Assembly: GCA_005791535.1 (NCBI GenBank)
Contig: SXWH01000041.1
Location: forward strand, 1 to 38,742
Reading direction: 5' to 3'
DNA from: Verrucomicrobiaceae bacterium
GTDB taxonomy: Bacteria; Verrucomicrobiota; Verrucomicrobiia; Chthoniobacterales; Chthoniobacteraceae
Length of the DNA: 38,742 nucleotides
Of this stretch, positions 1 to 8,104 are shown in pieces. The stretch's first letter is position 1; each line of letters starts with the position of its first letter. The notes below the pieces were generated by a model, which saw only the letters and a list, made by a program, of their open reading frames with translations, was not told the origin of the DNA and made no database searches. The position numbers and the translations under genes were made by a program.

Positions 1-225
1 GACTCCGAGAAACGGAGTCATCACTTCGCGCGGCTTTCGGAACTGGCCGTCGCCCGGTTGCCCGGCATTCGGGCGGAACACCGGCTCGCCTTCGCGGTTC
101 GGTTGCGGCTGTCGAAACGGGCGCTCGGGGTTGTTTGGGAAAGGCGCGGGTTGAGGGGCAGGATTGTCCTGACAATGCGCCGCGACGCAAAGCGACGTGA
201 GAATGATCGGAATGATGGTTTTCAT
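1..225 (-). CDS. Secreted proline-rich protein, possibly PDZ-containing (3' part missing)
   Basis: The minus strand is open from an ATG at 225 to the left edge, so only the first 75 codons are present. They begin with a hydrophobic signal-like segment (MKTIIPIILTSLCVAAHC), followed by a stretch very rich in Pro, Gln, Asn and Arg. The last visible residues, MTPFLGV, resemble the first strand of a PDZ domain (usually PxLGV); that reading is tentative. The start lies 4 bases after the stop of the anti-sigma-like gene, so it is probably the third gene of the sigma operon. Such sigma/anti-sigma/secreted-protein trios are common in PVC genomes, but the function cannot be stated from this fragment. 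Confidence 0.6.
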   Translation of the reverse strand, partial: MKTIIPIILTSLCVAAHCQDNPAPQPAPFPNNPERPFRQPQPNREGEPVFRPNAGQPGDGQFRKPREVMTPFLGV

Positions 226-229
226 GGTC

Positions 230-703
230 TTATTGATACGTAACTGGAACGAGTACGAGCTCCTCGCGCGGTTTTTCCGTGGTAATTTCCGCACCCGTGG
301 CATCGACCCATGAGCGGCGTTCGATGGAGGTCAGCCGGACGACGCGCGCAAGCCCGTGTTCGGCATCCACGGTGAGGCCTTCGTTGTTCATATTAAGCAC
401 TTCGGAGGTTTCCTGAACCACGAGCGGTCCGGTCGCGTTCGATGAGTTACCGTTCCGAACGGGTGCGGTCGTTCCGCCCGAAGTCGCGTGCGAAATTACG
501 AGCGCTGCAACCGCTCCCGAAGCAGCCCATGCGAGCCGCGAGAAAATCCAGCGGGCCCATCCGCCGCCTTCCCGGCGCAATGAACCGGTGGCGGGGGCCG
601 GCGCGTGTCCGGCAAGATCGCGCGCGATACGCTGCTCAAGCGTGGGCGAAGGTTCCACAGGGCGCAGCGAGAGAAGTTGGCTTTCGAGTTCTGAGTCTTT
701 CAT
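230..703 (-). CDS. Membrane anti-sigma-like protein
   Basis: A 157-residue protein. The N-terminal 35 residues are cytoplasmic and carry the pattern LRPVEPSPTLEQRI. A basic/aromatic patch leads into one membrane segment (about residues 50-70), followed by an outer domain of roughly 85 residues. Its ATG overlaps the stop of the ECF sigma gene by four bases (ATGA), the usual arrangement for a sigma factor and its cognate membrane anti-sigma factor. I see no HxxxCxxC zinc anti-sigma motif, so the assignment rests on topology and position. The outer domain may sense an envelope signal; that is inference. Confidence 0.7.
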   Translation of the reverse strand: MKDSELESQLLSLRPVEPSPTLEQRIARDLAGHAPAPATGSLRREGGGWARWIFSRLAWAASGAVAALVISHATSGGTTAPVRNGNSSNATGPLVVQETSEVLNMNNEGLTVDAEHGLARVVRLTSIERRSWVDATGAEITTEKPREELVLVPVTYQ

Positions 704-1218
704 GGCGTCGATTGGTGAGTTTCGAATTCAGCCCGCAGTTTCGCGAGGCCGTAGCGGTAGCGGGCGGCAACCGTGTTCAGTGGAGCGCCGGTGGTTTCCG
801 CGATTTGTTGGAAAGTAAGGTCGCCCCACAGTTTGAGTACGATGACTTCCCGTTGCTCCACGGGGAGTTCCTGAAGCTTTGCAGCGGCGAGGGGCGCAAG
901 ACCATCATCCTCCGGCTGGCTCTCGACAAACATCCGGCCTTCGAGCGGCATGCCGGAATCCGGGTGGTTTTCGCGAATCGCACGCCGTTCTTCGCGTCGG
1001 ATCAAATCCAGCGCGGCCGTGCGAACCGCGGTGTACAGAAGGGGGAAATGCTCGCGGCTTGCTGACGGATTCTTTTTCCAAAACCGCACGAATGCGGTCT
1101 GCACGACGTCCTCCGCATCGGCCACACTTGAAGCCCATTGACGGGCGTAAAGCATAAGTTTTGGCGCCAGTTCGCGGTAGCAGTCCTGCCAGGCGGAATG
1201 TTCGGTTTGGTTCGGCAT
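700..1218 (-). CDS. ECF-family RNA polymerase sigma factor
   Basis: A 172-residue sigma-70-family protein of extracytoplasmic-function size. Region 2 lies around residues 10-80: YARQWASSVADAEDVVQTAF is the typical core- and -10-binding helix pair. Region 4 lies around residues 112-165: LPVEQREVIVLKLWGDLTFQ starts the -35-binding helix-turn-helix, with IAETTGAPLNTV as the turn. Region 3 is absent, as expected for ECF factors. It is the first gene of a minus-strand operon with the anti-sigma-like protein and a secreted protein, and is probably held inactive by that partner and autoregulated. No promoter could be assigned confidently in 1219-1405. Confidence 0.92.
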   Translation of the reverse strand: MPNQTEHSAWQDCYRELAPKLMLYARQWASSVADAEDVVQTAFVRFWKKNPSASREHFPLLYTAVRTAALDLIRREERRAIRENHPDSGMPLEGRMFVESQPEDDGLAPLAAAKLQELPVEQREVIVLKLWGDLTFQQIAETTGAPLNTVAARYRYGLAKLRAEFETHQSTP

Positions 1219-1405
1219 CGAAGGGGTGTCTGACAGCTAAGAACGCCGCGCTCGCGCAATTTTGTGTGAAGAAAAGAAGTATATTTCTACCGCCAGCCGG
1301 AATCGGCACACGGGTTGCTTTTCACAGGTGCGATTCCAACCCAAAATGCAAAAATACACCGACACAGCAGCAACAATCGACATCGCGGATAACTTCACGT
1401 TTGCC

Positions 1406-1798
1406 ATGCCCACCATGGACAAACGCAAGGTGCTACTTCTCGAGGATGAGCCTCAGTTCCGGGAGGTTATAAAGGATTTCCTCTCCGGTCATGGCTTCGA
1501 CGTTGTGGCCGTGCAAAACGGGGTCGAGGGGGTTCACGAGGTGCTCGCGAGCGACTTCGAGGTGATCCTCTGCGACATGATGATGCCCACGTTGCCTGGG
1601 GACATGTTTTTTCGCGCGGTTGAGAGAATGCGCCCTCATCTTTGCGACCGGTTCATTTTTATGACGGGGCATCGGAGCAATCCGAAGGTGAATGATTTCA
1701 TCAAAACCGTGAACGGAACCATGCTTTCGAAGCCGTTCCATATCGAGGACCTCCTCGAAATGATCGCATTCGTGCAGGTCCGCATGGCTATCCACTGA
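1406..1798 (+). CDS. Stand-alone response regulator receiver protein
   Basis: A CheY-like receiver domain with no output domain (130 residues from the chosen start). The acidic pocket is LLEDE (residues 11-15), the phospho-acceptor is Asp57 in CDMMMP, the conserved Thr is in FMTGH, and the conserved Lys is in SKPF. The frame is open upstream to 1262, with further ATGs at 1346 and 1415. The start at 1406 gives a normal short N-terminus, but no clear ribosome-binding site decides the matter. No histidine kinase is nearby, so it is an orphan regulator, probably acting by protein-protein contact in a phosphorelay. Confidence 0.85.
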   Translation: MPTMDKRKVLLLEDEPQFREVIKDFLSGHGFDVVAVQNGVEGVHEVLASDFEVILCDMMMPTLPGDMFFRAVERMRPHLCDRFIFMTGHRSNPKVNDFIKTVNGTMLSKPFHIEDLLEMIAFVQVRMAIH

Positions 1799-1853
1799 GT
1801 CGGCTGGAAGATTAGTGCTCGCCCGGAGCGGCGTGGCGGACCATGGTTTTCCC

Positions 1854-2168
1854 ATGCTGCGCTCTGTTCTACTGCTGACAAAGGGTATCATCCGCGACCA
1901 GAAAACGCGGAGGAATGTCATGTTTTACGTGATGCTCGCGGCGCTGGTGATGCTGTTTGCGGGTTGGGTGTTCATCCCGGATTCATGGGCGCGGCAGCAT
2001 GTGTGGCTCTTCTTTTTCTACTGGCTAGTGTGCGCGTGGCTGACGCTCACCGGATTGCTCCTTGCTGCTTTTGACATCCTGCTCATCAGCGCGGCGTCGC
2101 GAATTCGCAAACGGAAGCTTGAGGAGGAATTGCTGCGGGCGACTGGTGAGGAGAAAGAGAAGCCATGA
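1854..2168 (+). CDS. Small membrane protein of unknown function
   Basis: About 104 residues with two membrane segments (roughly residues 23-41 and 49-78), an N-terminal basic segment (DQKTRRN) and a charged cytoplasmic tail (RIRKRKLEEELLRATGEE). The start is ambiguous. The frame is open from 1815; 1854 keeps the basic segment, whereas an ATG at 1920 sits about five bases after a GGAGG and would remove it. The stop overlaps the dGTPase start by four bases, so the two are co-translated. I do not recognise a characterised family. Confidence 0.65.
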   Translation: MLRSVLLLTKGIIRDQKTRRNVMFYVMLAALVMLFAGWVFIPDSWARQHVWLFFFYWLVCAWLTLTGLLLAAFDILLISAASRIRKRKLEEELLRATGEEKEKP

Positions 2169-3331
2169 TTCGCACGCGAAAGGAACTTGAGACGGCGGAG
2201 GCCGCACTGCTGGCACCGTATGCGCAGAAGTCCGGCGAGTCGCGTGGTCGCATCTACCGCGAGCGCCAGCACCCGACGCGAACCGAGTATCAGCGGGATC
2301 GGGCGCGGATTATTCACAGCCGTGCATTCCGCAGGCTAGAGTATAAAACGCAGGTCTTCCTCAACGGCACGGGCGATCACCTTCGCACGCGGCTCACGCA
2401 CACGTTTGAAGTCGCGAACATCACGCGCATGATCGCGCGTTCGCTCGGGCTCAACGAGGACCTGGCCGAGGCGATTGCGCTGGCACACGATCTCGGGCAC
2501 CCGCCGTTTGGGCATAGCGGAGAGGAAATGCTCGATTCGTTGATGAAGGAGCACGGTGGCTTCGATCACAACGATCAGAGTTTGCGGACTGTGGATGTGA
2601 TCGAGACGCGCTACCCGAAGTTTCCCGGTCTCAATTTGAGTCATGAAGTCCGGGAGGGATTGCAGAAGCACGCGAAGTTTTATCAGGGAACCGATGACGG
2701 CGAACCGCATCCGCAGCCGTCGCTCGAGGCACAGCTCGCCAACCTCGCCGATGAGATTACCTATTACAGCCACGATTTGGACGACGGCCTCGATTTTCAG
2801 CTTCTGGAGCCGGAGCAGCTCGGCGAGCTCGTCGTTTGGAAGGAGAGCGAAAACGAGGTTCGCGAGCATTTTCCCCGGCTGAAGGGACGCGAGTTTCGCT
2901 CCTACGTTATCCGCTGCATCATCGACCGTCAGGCCTCGGACGTAATCCATACGAGTTCGGCATTGATCGAGGCGGCCAAGGTGGGAAGCGCCGACGCAGT
3001 TCGCAGACATTCGGCACCGCTGATTGCTTACAGCCGCCCGCTGCTGAAAGCCAATCAGAAGCTTCGCCGCTTTTTGTACAAGAACCTCTACTATCATCCG
3101 CGTGTCGCAGGTGCGAATCAGCGAGCGTGCGAGATGCTGCGCGATGTTTTTGAGGCGTATCTCAAGAACCCAAAGCTGCTTGGAAATGCGACTTCCCGCC
3201 GGGTGAAAACCGACGGGTTGCATCGAACGGTGTGCGATTACATCGCGGGCATGACGGACCGCTACCTGCTCGACGAGCATGCGCGGCTTTTCACTCCGCG
3301 CGTCTATGCGAATCTCGGCGGGCGCGAGTGA
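2165..3331 (+). CDS. dgt: Deoxyguanosinetriphosphate triphosphohydrolase (dGTPase, HD superfamily)
   Basis: A 388-residue HD-domain phosphohydrolase that would split dNTPs (classically dGTP) into the deoxynucleoside and triphosphate, helping to control the nucleotide pool in the cytoplasm. Visible signatures are the N-terminal RxIxHSxAFRRLEYKTQVF block (about residues 47-65), His79 in RTRLTHT, the His108-Asp109 pair in ALAHDLGHPPFGH, and the later ITYYSHDLDDG segment carrying the last metal-binding Asp. Its length fits the shorter bacterial dGTPase-like group (about 380 residues) rather than the 500-residue E. coli enzyme. It is coupled by ATGA to the upstream membrane protein. Confidence 0.93.
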   Translation: MIRTRKELETAEAALLAPYAQKSGESRGRIYRERQHPTRTEYQRDRARIIHSRAFRRLEYKTQVFLNGTGDHLRTRLTHTFEVANITRMIARSLGLNEDLAEAIALAHDLGHPPFGHSGEEMLDSLMKEHGGFDHNDQSLRTVDVIETRYPKFPGLNLSHEVREGLQKHAKFYQGTDDGEPHPQPSLEAQLANLADEITYYSHDLDDGLDFQLLEPEQLGELVVWKESENEVREHFPRLKGREFRSYVIRCIIDRQASDVIHTSSALIEAAKVGSADAVRRHSAPLIAYSRPLLKANQKLRRFLYKNLYYHPRVAGANQRACEMLRDVFEAYLKNPKLLGNATSRRVKTDGLHRTVCDYIAGMTDRYLLDEHARLFTPRVYANLGGRE

Positions 3332-3334
3332 TGC

Positions 3335-3958
3335 TCAGGCGTTGTTCGCCGTCTCGGCGTCGAGATGCGAGGCCACGAGTTTCAGACGCTCGAGAAGTCG
3401 CGGTTCTTCCAGAATCTCCTGACGTCTCATCGGATCCTGCACGAGCGAGTGCGCGACTGCGTCGGCGAGTTGGTCGTGGTCCTTCATTTTAAATAGAAAC
3501 GACTCGATGTTTTCCGTCATGCCTTGCTCCCGGAAGCGCTCGCAGAGTGTGCGAATCTCGGCGACGATGGGCTCGGTTTGCTCGACAGGCGCGCGTTCCG
3601 GCGGAATCACGGTGAGCTTCGCGATTCGGAAGGGCTTCTTTTTGGTGAAGCCTTCGAACCGCACACGGGCCATTCCGTGCAGCATCAGGTGCGATGTGCC
3701 GTCCTGGGCGGTCACGCAGGCGCGGATCATCCCGAGTCCGGCGGTGTGGAAGAAATCGTCGTCCTTCACCGCGTCGTCGATACCCGGTTTCCGGAGCGCG
3801 ACGCAGAATGCCCGGTCGTGCTCGAGCGCCCAGCGAAGCATTTCACGGTAGCGCTGTTCGAAGATGTAAAGCGGCATCAGCGCGTTGGGGAAGAGCAGCG
3901 TCGAAGGCAGCACCATGACCGGTGCTTCGGACGGTATTTCGGTTGGTTGTATGGTCAT
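3335..3958 (-). CDS. LON substrate-binding-domain protein (no protease or ATPase domain)
   Basis: A protein of about 207 residues that begins with the typical LON N-domain pattern: VMVLPSTLLFPNALMPLYIF near residues 12-31, then the EQRYREML helix. The C-terminal half is helical and contains EIRTLCERFREQG. No Walker motifs or Ser-Lys protease dyad are present, so this is the free-standing LON-domain family seen in many bacteria, not Lon protease. Its role is unproven; substrate binding or adaptor function is the usual guess. The frame extends to 4006, but the ATG at 3958 places the conserved domain at a normal distance from the N-terminus. It converges on dgt with a gap of three bases. Confidence 0.85.
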   Translation of the reverse strand: MTIQPTEIPSEAPVMVLPSTLLFPNALMPLYIFEQRYREMLRWALEHDRAFCVALRKPGIDDAVKDDDFFHTAGLGMIRACVTAQDGTSHLMLHGMARVRFEGFTKKKPFRIAKLTVIPPERAPVEQTEPIVAEIRTLCERFREQGMTENIESFLFKMKDHDQLADAVAHSLVQDPMRRQEILEEPRLLERLKLVASHLDAETANNA

Positions 3959-3996
3959 GGCTTGAGCTTTCAGTAACAAGGTGCGAATCCCACCGC

Positions 3997-4842
3997 GTGC
4001 CTGCAACTGAAGATTCGGATTCCTTTACGCTCGTGCCTGTCGCTTCGGGTGCAATGAGTCTGCGCTCATTGCTGCACGGAGAGACTTTTCACCCGGTTGT
4101 CGGGCCGATGGCCGAGGCCCGCGAACTTCACGTCGGCCAGTCGCGCCTGGTCGAGCGGGCGCGGGAGACCGGACGGCTTGTGGTTTGGGATGTGGGACTT
4201 GGAGCCGCGGCGAATGCAGTCGCGGTGCTGGAATCGCTCGCAGGCACGGAATGCAGGGTGGAATTGCACAGCTTCGATCACTCGCTGGCTCCGCTTGAGT
4301 TCGCGGTGCAAAACGCCGATGCACTCGGCTATCTCGTTCCCTGGCGGGATTCGGCGGCGGAGTTGGTCGCCGGCGGTCGCGTCGTCGCCGGCGGAGTGGA
4401 GTGGTTTTTCCATCCCGGCGACTTTCGTGCGCAGGTCGCCTCGCCGCCCGCGCCGGCTCCGCATGCAATATTGTACGATCCGTACTCGCCCGCGGCAAAC
4501 CCCGGGATGTGGTCCCTGGAGCATTTCACGCGGCTTCGTGCCGTGCTCTCCGAACCGTGCACGCTCACCAGTTACAGCCGCTCCACGGCCGTACGTGTGA
4601 CGCTTGCTCTGGCAGGATTTCATGTGGGACAGGGAACGGCTACCGGTGAAAAGGATCAGACCACCGTGGCTGCCACGGATCGGAAGCTTCTCGCCGCGCC
4701 GCTTGGCGTGGAGTGGCTTGGACGCGTCCGCCGCTCCACGCGCGCTACACCGCTCCGCGATAACGCGCAGCCCGGGCCGATTTCCGATGCCGATTTCACC
4801 GCGCTCGCCGCGCAGTTTCCGGGCTCTGGCGTGGCGCAGTAA
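3997..4842 (+). CDS. MnmD-like tRNA wobble-uridine methyltransferase
   Basis: About 281 residues from a GTG at 3997; the frame is open back to 3922, where it would overlap the divergent LON-domain gene. It resembles the methyltransferase half of MnmC, which methylates the 5-aminomethyl group of (2-thio)uridine at tRNA position 34. Visible features are the opening [20 protein letters not shown], the SAM-binding loop [10 protein letters not shown] (residues 65-74), DPYSP at 161-165 corresponding to the DxFSP catalytic motif, and the [20 protein letters not shown] segment at about 190-209. No FAD-dependent MnmC2 oxidase domain is attached. The exact substrate is inferred from the family. Confidence 0.8.
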   Translation: MPATEDSDSFTLVPVASGAMSLRSLLHGETFHPVVGPMAEARELHVGQSRLVERARETGRLVVWDVGLGAAANAVAVLESLAGTECRVELHSFDHSLAPLEFAVQNADALGYLVPWRDSAAELVAGGRVVAGGVEWFFHPGDFRAQVASPPAPAPHAILYDPYSPAANPGMWSLEHFTRLRAVLSEPCTLTSYSRSTAVRVTLALAGFHVGQGTATGEKDQTTVAATDRKLLAAPLGVEWLGRVRRSTRATPLRDNAQPGPISDADFTALAAQFPGSGVAQ

Positions 4843-4882
4843 TCCGCTTGGCAGCGCGCTGCGAGCCGCTACGTTGCGCGCG

Positions 4883-5998
4883 ATGAACGACCCACGCTTC
4901 GCGCTTCTCGCAAAAAACCTCGTGAAATTTTCCACCGAGCTGAAAGCCGGTGAATCCGCGCTGCTCGATATGTTCGATGTGCCGGATGAAATGACCGTCG
5001 CCCTGATCCGCGCCGTGCGTGACGTGGGTGCAAATCCCGTCGTGCAGATTCATCACGGCCGCGTGTCCCGCGAAATGGCTCTCAATGCGCAGGAGGCGGG
5101 CCTCGACATTATCGCGGGTGTGCAGCTCGCGCAGATGAAGAAGATGGATGCCTACATCGCCTTCCGCGGTGGTTCGAACATCACGGAAATGGCGGATGTT
5201 TCCGCCGAGAAAATGCGGCTCATTTCCAAGAAGATGAAGGCCGTTCTCGATCACCGCGTGAAGAAAACAAAGTGGTGTGTCCTGCGCTGGCCAAGCCCGA
5301 GCATGGCACAGCTCGCAGGCATGAGCACCGAGGCGTTTGAGGACTTTTACTTCCGCGTCTGCACGCTCGATTACGCGAGGCTCGTCCCCGGAATGAAGGC
5401 GCTCTCCGAGTTGATGATGAAGACCGACAAGGTTCACATCAAAGGCCCCGGTACCGACCTTCAGTTCAGCATCAAGGGAATCAAGGCCATCCCATGCGGC
5501 GGCCGGCACAACATTCCCGATGGCGAAGTCTTCACCGCTCCCGTGCGCAACAGCGTGCAGGGCGTTGTGCAGTATAACGCGCCGACGATTTATCAGGGCA
5601 GCGCGTTTGATAACATCCGCCTCGAATTCAAGGACGGCAAGGTCGTAAAAGCCACGTGCTCCGGCGACGAGAAGAAGCTCAACGCCATTCTCACCAGCGA
5701 CGCGGGCGCGAGCTACATCGGTGAGTTCGCGATCGGTTTTAATCCGCACGTCCTCCACCCGATGCGCGATATTCTGTTCGATGAGAAGATCGCCGGTTCC
5801 TTCCATTTCACGCCCGGTCAGTGCTACGAGGATACCGAGAACGGAAACCGTTCGCAGGTTCACTGGGACATGGTTTGCATCCAGCGGCCCGAATACGGCG
5901 GCGGGGAGATTTATTTCGACGGCAAGCTTGTCCGGAAGGACGGATTGTTTGTTCCGAAGCCCCTTCACGCGCTGAATCCAGACCGCCTGCTGGCCTGA
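4883..5998 (+). CDS. M29-family metallo-aminopeptidase (AmpS/PepS type)
   Basis: A 371-residue cytoplasmic aminopeptidase that removes N-terminal residues from peptides using two metal ions. The metal ligands known from M29 enzymes can all be placed: Glu215 in [10 protein letters not shown], Glu281 in GEFAIGFNP, His308 in GSFHF, and His327 and Asp329 in QVHWDM. The frame is open upstream through the methyltransferase gene in another reading frame. The ATG at 4883, which gives [17 protein letters not shown], is the natural start and lies 40 bases after the upstream stop. The lipoprotein gene follows with TGATG overlap. Confidence 0.92.
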   Translation: MNDPRFALLAKNLVKFSTELKAGESALLDMFDVPDEMTVALIRAVRDVGANPVVQIHHGRVSREMALNAQEAGLDIIAGVQLAQMKKMDAYIAFRGGSNITEMADVSAEKMRLISKKMKAVLDHRVKKTKWCVLRWPSPSMAQLAGMSTEAFEDFYFRVCTLDYARLVPGMKALSELMMKTDKVHIKGPGTDLQFSIKGIKAIPCGGRHNIPDGEVFTAPVRNSVQGVVQYNAPTIYQGSAFDNIRLEFKDGKVVKATCSGDEKKLNAILTSDAGASYIGEFAIGFNPHVLHPMRDILFDEKIAGSFHFTPGQCYEDTENGNRSQVHWDMVCIQRPEYGGGEIYFDGKLVRKDGLFVPKPLHALNPDRLLA

Positions 5999-6519
5999 TG
6001 CGTCTGCTCCGAATCGCCGCGCTATTGCTGTTGATCTCCTTCGGAGCGGGATGCCGCAGCAAGGAAAAGGAGGCAATTCTCGCGCGCCGTGCGGAGTTGA
6101 TCGACCTGATGCACGGCAACTCCGGGGATGCCGACATCGAAGCTGCGATCCAAAAGTCCCGCGCGACGCTCGGGGTTTTCATGGAGGCGTTGAAAGCGCC
6201 GCGCCCGGGTCAGTCGCAGTTTCTCGTGAGGCGTGAGTTTCCAACAGAAACCGCAGGCAAGCGGCAGATACTCATCGTCAACGACGTCACCTACGACGGA
6301 AAGCTCATCCACGGCCGTCTCGACGACCGCACCGCGCTGCCCGGCAGCGGCGCTCCTCGCAATGGGCTGGTCTCATTCCCGCCGGAGGAAATCTGCGACT
6401 GGATGTTCAACGAGGATGGAAAAGCTGCGGGAGGCTACATGCTGCGCGTGCTCAAGCAGAAGATGACTCCGAAGGAGTGGCAGAGCTACGCGGAGAAGAT
6501 CACGTTCAAAGAGGAGTAG
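5998..6519 (+). CDS. DUF2314-type lipoprotein
   Basis: A 173-residue protein with a lipoprotein signal ending in the lipobox FGAGC (cysteine at about residue 19). The mature part contains ALKAPRPGQSQFLVRREFPT and GRLDDRTALP, followed by EEICDWMF, which matches the DUF2314 pattern of a small domain with a conserved Trp-containing helix. The function of DUF2314 is not known. The start codon shares its A with the stop of the aminopeptidase gene, so the two are translationally coupled. It was chosen because it gives a complete lipoprotein signal; the reading frame itself is open further upstream. Confidence 0.75.
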   Translation: MRLLRIAALLLLISFGAGCRSKEKEAILARRAELIDLMHGNSGDADIEAAIQKSRATLGVFMEALKAPRPGQSQFLVRREFPTETAGKRQILIVNDVTYDGKLIHGRLDDRTALPGSGAPRNGLVSFPPEEICDWMFNEDGKAAGGYMLRVLKQKMTPKEWQSYAEKITFKEE

Positions 6520-6553
6520 CAGCGCGGCAGATGAAAACGCTGTGAGTTTACCC

Positions 6554-6582
6554 GCCCGTTACAATACGGGCCGGCGCTTTTT
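6554..6582 (+). terminator. Possible Rho-independent terminator
   Basis: A perfect 6-bp stem GCCCGT/ACGGGC (6554-6559 with 6566-6571) around the loop TACAAT is followed by a five-T run at 6578-6582. It lies 35 bases after the DUF2314 gene. Six bases separate the stem from the T-run, so efficiency is uncertain. Confidence 0.45.
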
Positions 6583-6665
6583 ACGAAGCCATTACAATCG
6601 TGTGCTTTGTTGTGTGGACGTTTGGCGGCTGCGGCTGCCGGAGGTCGCAAACATACAACAAAACC

Positions 6666-7982
6666 ATGAAATCAATCCTCACACAGAGCATCGCAATCAC
6701 CGCCATGATCCTTGTCAGCGCGGGAGAATCGAACGCACAAAACCAAATGCAACCGGCGTTTCGTCCGCCGCCGCCACACCGGCCCATGCCGCCCGGCGTG
6801 ACGCCCGATCCACGTTTGCAGCAGCCGGCTGTCCAGCCTCCGAACCAGCCTCCAGCTCCGAATGTTCCTCCCGCGCGCGCTCCGCAGGGCGGATTTGGTG
6901 CTCCGTTGCCGGGGCTGACTGACTCGCAGCTCGCAGACTTCATCGCCGGACGGGATGAATTTCAAAACGTCGAGGACGCGGCGGGTGGGTTGGGCCCGAT
7001 TTTTAATAATGTGTCCTGCGTTTCATGCCACCGGCAGGGCGGGAGTGGCGGTGCGGGGACGATCAACGTCGTCCGATTCGGCCGGGAGGAAAACGGACAG
7101 TACGACCCGCTCGCAGACCTCGGAGGCTCGCTGCTTCAGCGGTTCTCGATCGCGCGCGGCACTCGAGAGGTTGTCCCGTCGGAGGCAAATGTTCGGGCGA
7201 ATCGGCAGACGAGCGCATTGTTTGGCCTCGGTCTCATCGAGGCCATCCCGGAGGAGACGATCCTCGGTGGAGTGGACCGGGTTGCGTCTCCGGAAGTGCG
7301 CGGGCGGGTTTCGATGATCCTCGATCCGGTGAGCGGAACGACTCGCGTGGGACGTTTTGGTTGGAAAGGTCAGCATTCATCCGTGGAGGCATTTTGCGCT
7401 GATGCTTATATGAACGAAATGGGCGTCACGAACGCGCTGTTTCCGGTCGAGAACGCGCCCAATGGCCGGGCGGATGTGCTCGCCGCGCTTGATAAAGTCG
7501 CGGACCCCGAGGACACGGCGGATCCCGAAACCGGCAAGGCGGATTTCCAGCTGGCTGCTGATTTCGTCAGGTATCTCGGCGCACCGCCACGCATTCCGAT
7601 GAATGCCTCGGCTCTCGCCGGACAGGTGCTTTTCGGAACCGTCGGTTGCGCCGATTGCCACACACCGCAGATGAAAACGGGTGTGAACAGTGTCGCAGCG
7701 CTGAGCGAGCAGACCGTTGCTCTTTACTCGGACTTGCTTCTGCACGACATGGGAAGCCTCGGCGACGGAATCGTGCAGGGCGGGACGGGAGCGCGTGAGT
7801 TCCGGACTCCGCCGTTATGGGGGCTCCGCGTAAGCGCTCCGTATCTTCACGACGGTCGCGCCCGGACGGTGGATCAGGCAATCCGACTGCACGATGGCCA
7901 GGGGCGCGGTTCCCGCGAAAAGTATAACGCGTTGAGCGCGCCGCAGCGTCGCCAGTTGCTCGATTTTCTGGCGACCTTGTAG
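6666..7982 (+). CDS. Dihaem c-type oxidoreductase (DHOR / DUF1111-like)
   Basis: A 438-residue exported protein. It has a signal peptide ending near SAGESNA, a proline-rich linker (about residues 25-75), and two c-type haem sites: CVSCH at residues 118-122 and CADCH at 328-332. This is the layout of the dihaem 'thiol oxidoreductase' (DHOR) family. Further family-like blocks are LGLIEAIPEETI, GRFGWKGQ and the C-terminal PPLWGLRVSAPYLHDGRA. It should sit in the periplasm or on the surface and pass electrons; the natural substrate of most members is unknown. The ATG at 6666 starts the signal peptide; the open frame upstream is not needed. A hairpin terminator follows. Confidence 0.88.
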   Translation: MKSILTQSIAITAMILVSAGESNAQNQMQPAFRPPPPHRPMPPGVTPDPRLQQPAVQPPNQPPAPNVPPARAPQGGFGAPLPGLTDSQLADFIAGRDEFQNVEDAAGGLGPIFNNVSCVSCHRQGGSGGAGTINVVRFGREENGQYDPLADLGGSLLQRFSIARGTREVVPSEANVRANRQTSALFGLGLIEAIPEETILGGVDRVASPEVRGRVSMILDPVSGTTRVGRFGWKGQHSSVEAFCADAYMNEMGVTNALFPVENAPNGRADVLAALDKVADPEDTADPETGKADFQLAADFVRYLGAPPRIPMNASALAGQVLFGTVGCADCHTPQMKTGVNSVAALSEQTVALYSDLLLHDMGSLGDGIVQGGTGAREFRTPPLWGLRVSAPYLHDGRARTVDQAIRLHDGQGRGSREKYNALSAPQRRQLLDFLATL

Positions 7983-7997
7983 CGGAAACTCGCCAGA

Positions 7998-8036
7998 CAG
8001 CCGGGGCGGGTGAGGTTGCCTGCCCCGGCTGCTTTT
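7998..8036 (+). terminator. Rho-independent terminator after the dihaem oxidoreductase
   Basis: A perfect 10-bp inverted repeat, CAGCCGGGGC (7998-8007) with GCCCCGGCTG (8022-8031), encloses a 14-base loop and is followed directly by CTTTT. It lies 16 bases after the stop codon and separates this gene from the next secreted protein. Confidence 0.75.
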
Positions 8037-8104
8037 GGCTGCGAGACCCGGATTTGCAATGGACTCAGACGCGCACATTGACCAACCTCCGGCCGAACAA
8101 CGCC

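Noticed and set aside
442-1065. 207-codon open frame on the plus strand opposite the sigma and anti-sigma genes
   Set aside because: The sigma factor reading is unambiguous, and the antisense product has no recognisable feature.
1262-1405. N-terminal extension of the receiver protein back to 1262
   Set aside because: The added residues show no conserved pattern and would precede the first beta strand by an unusual 48 residues.
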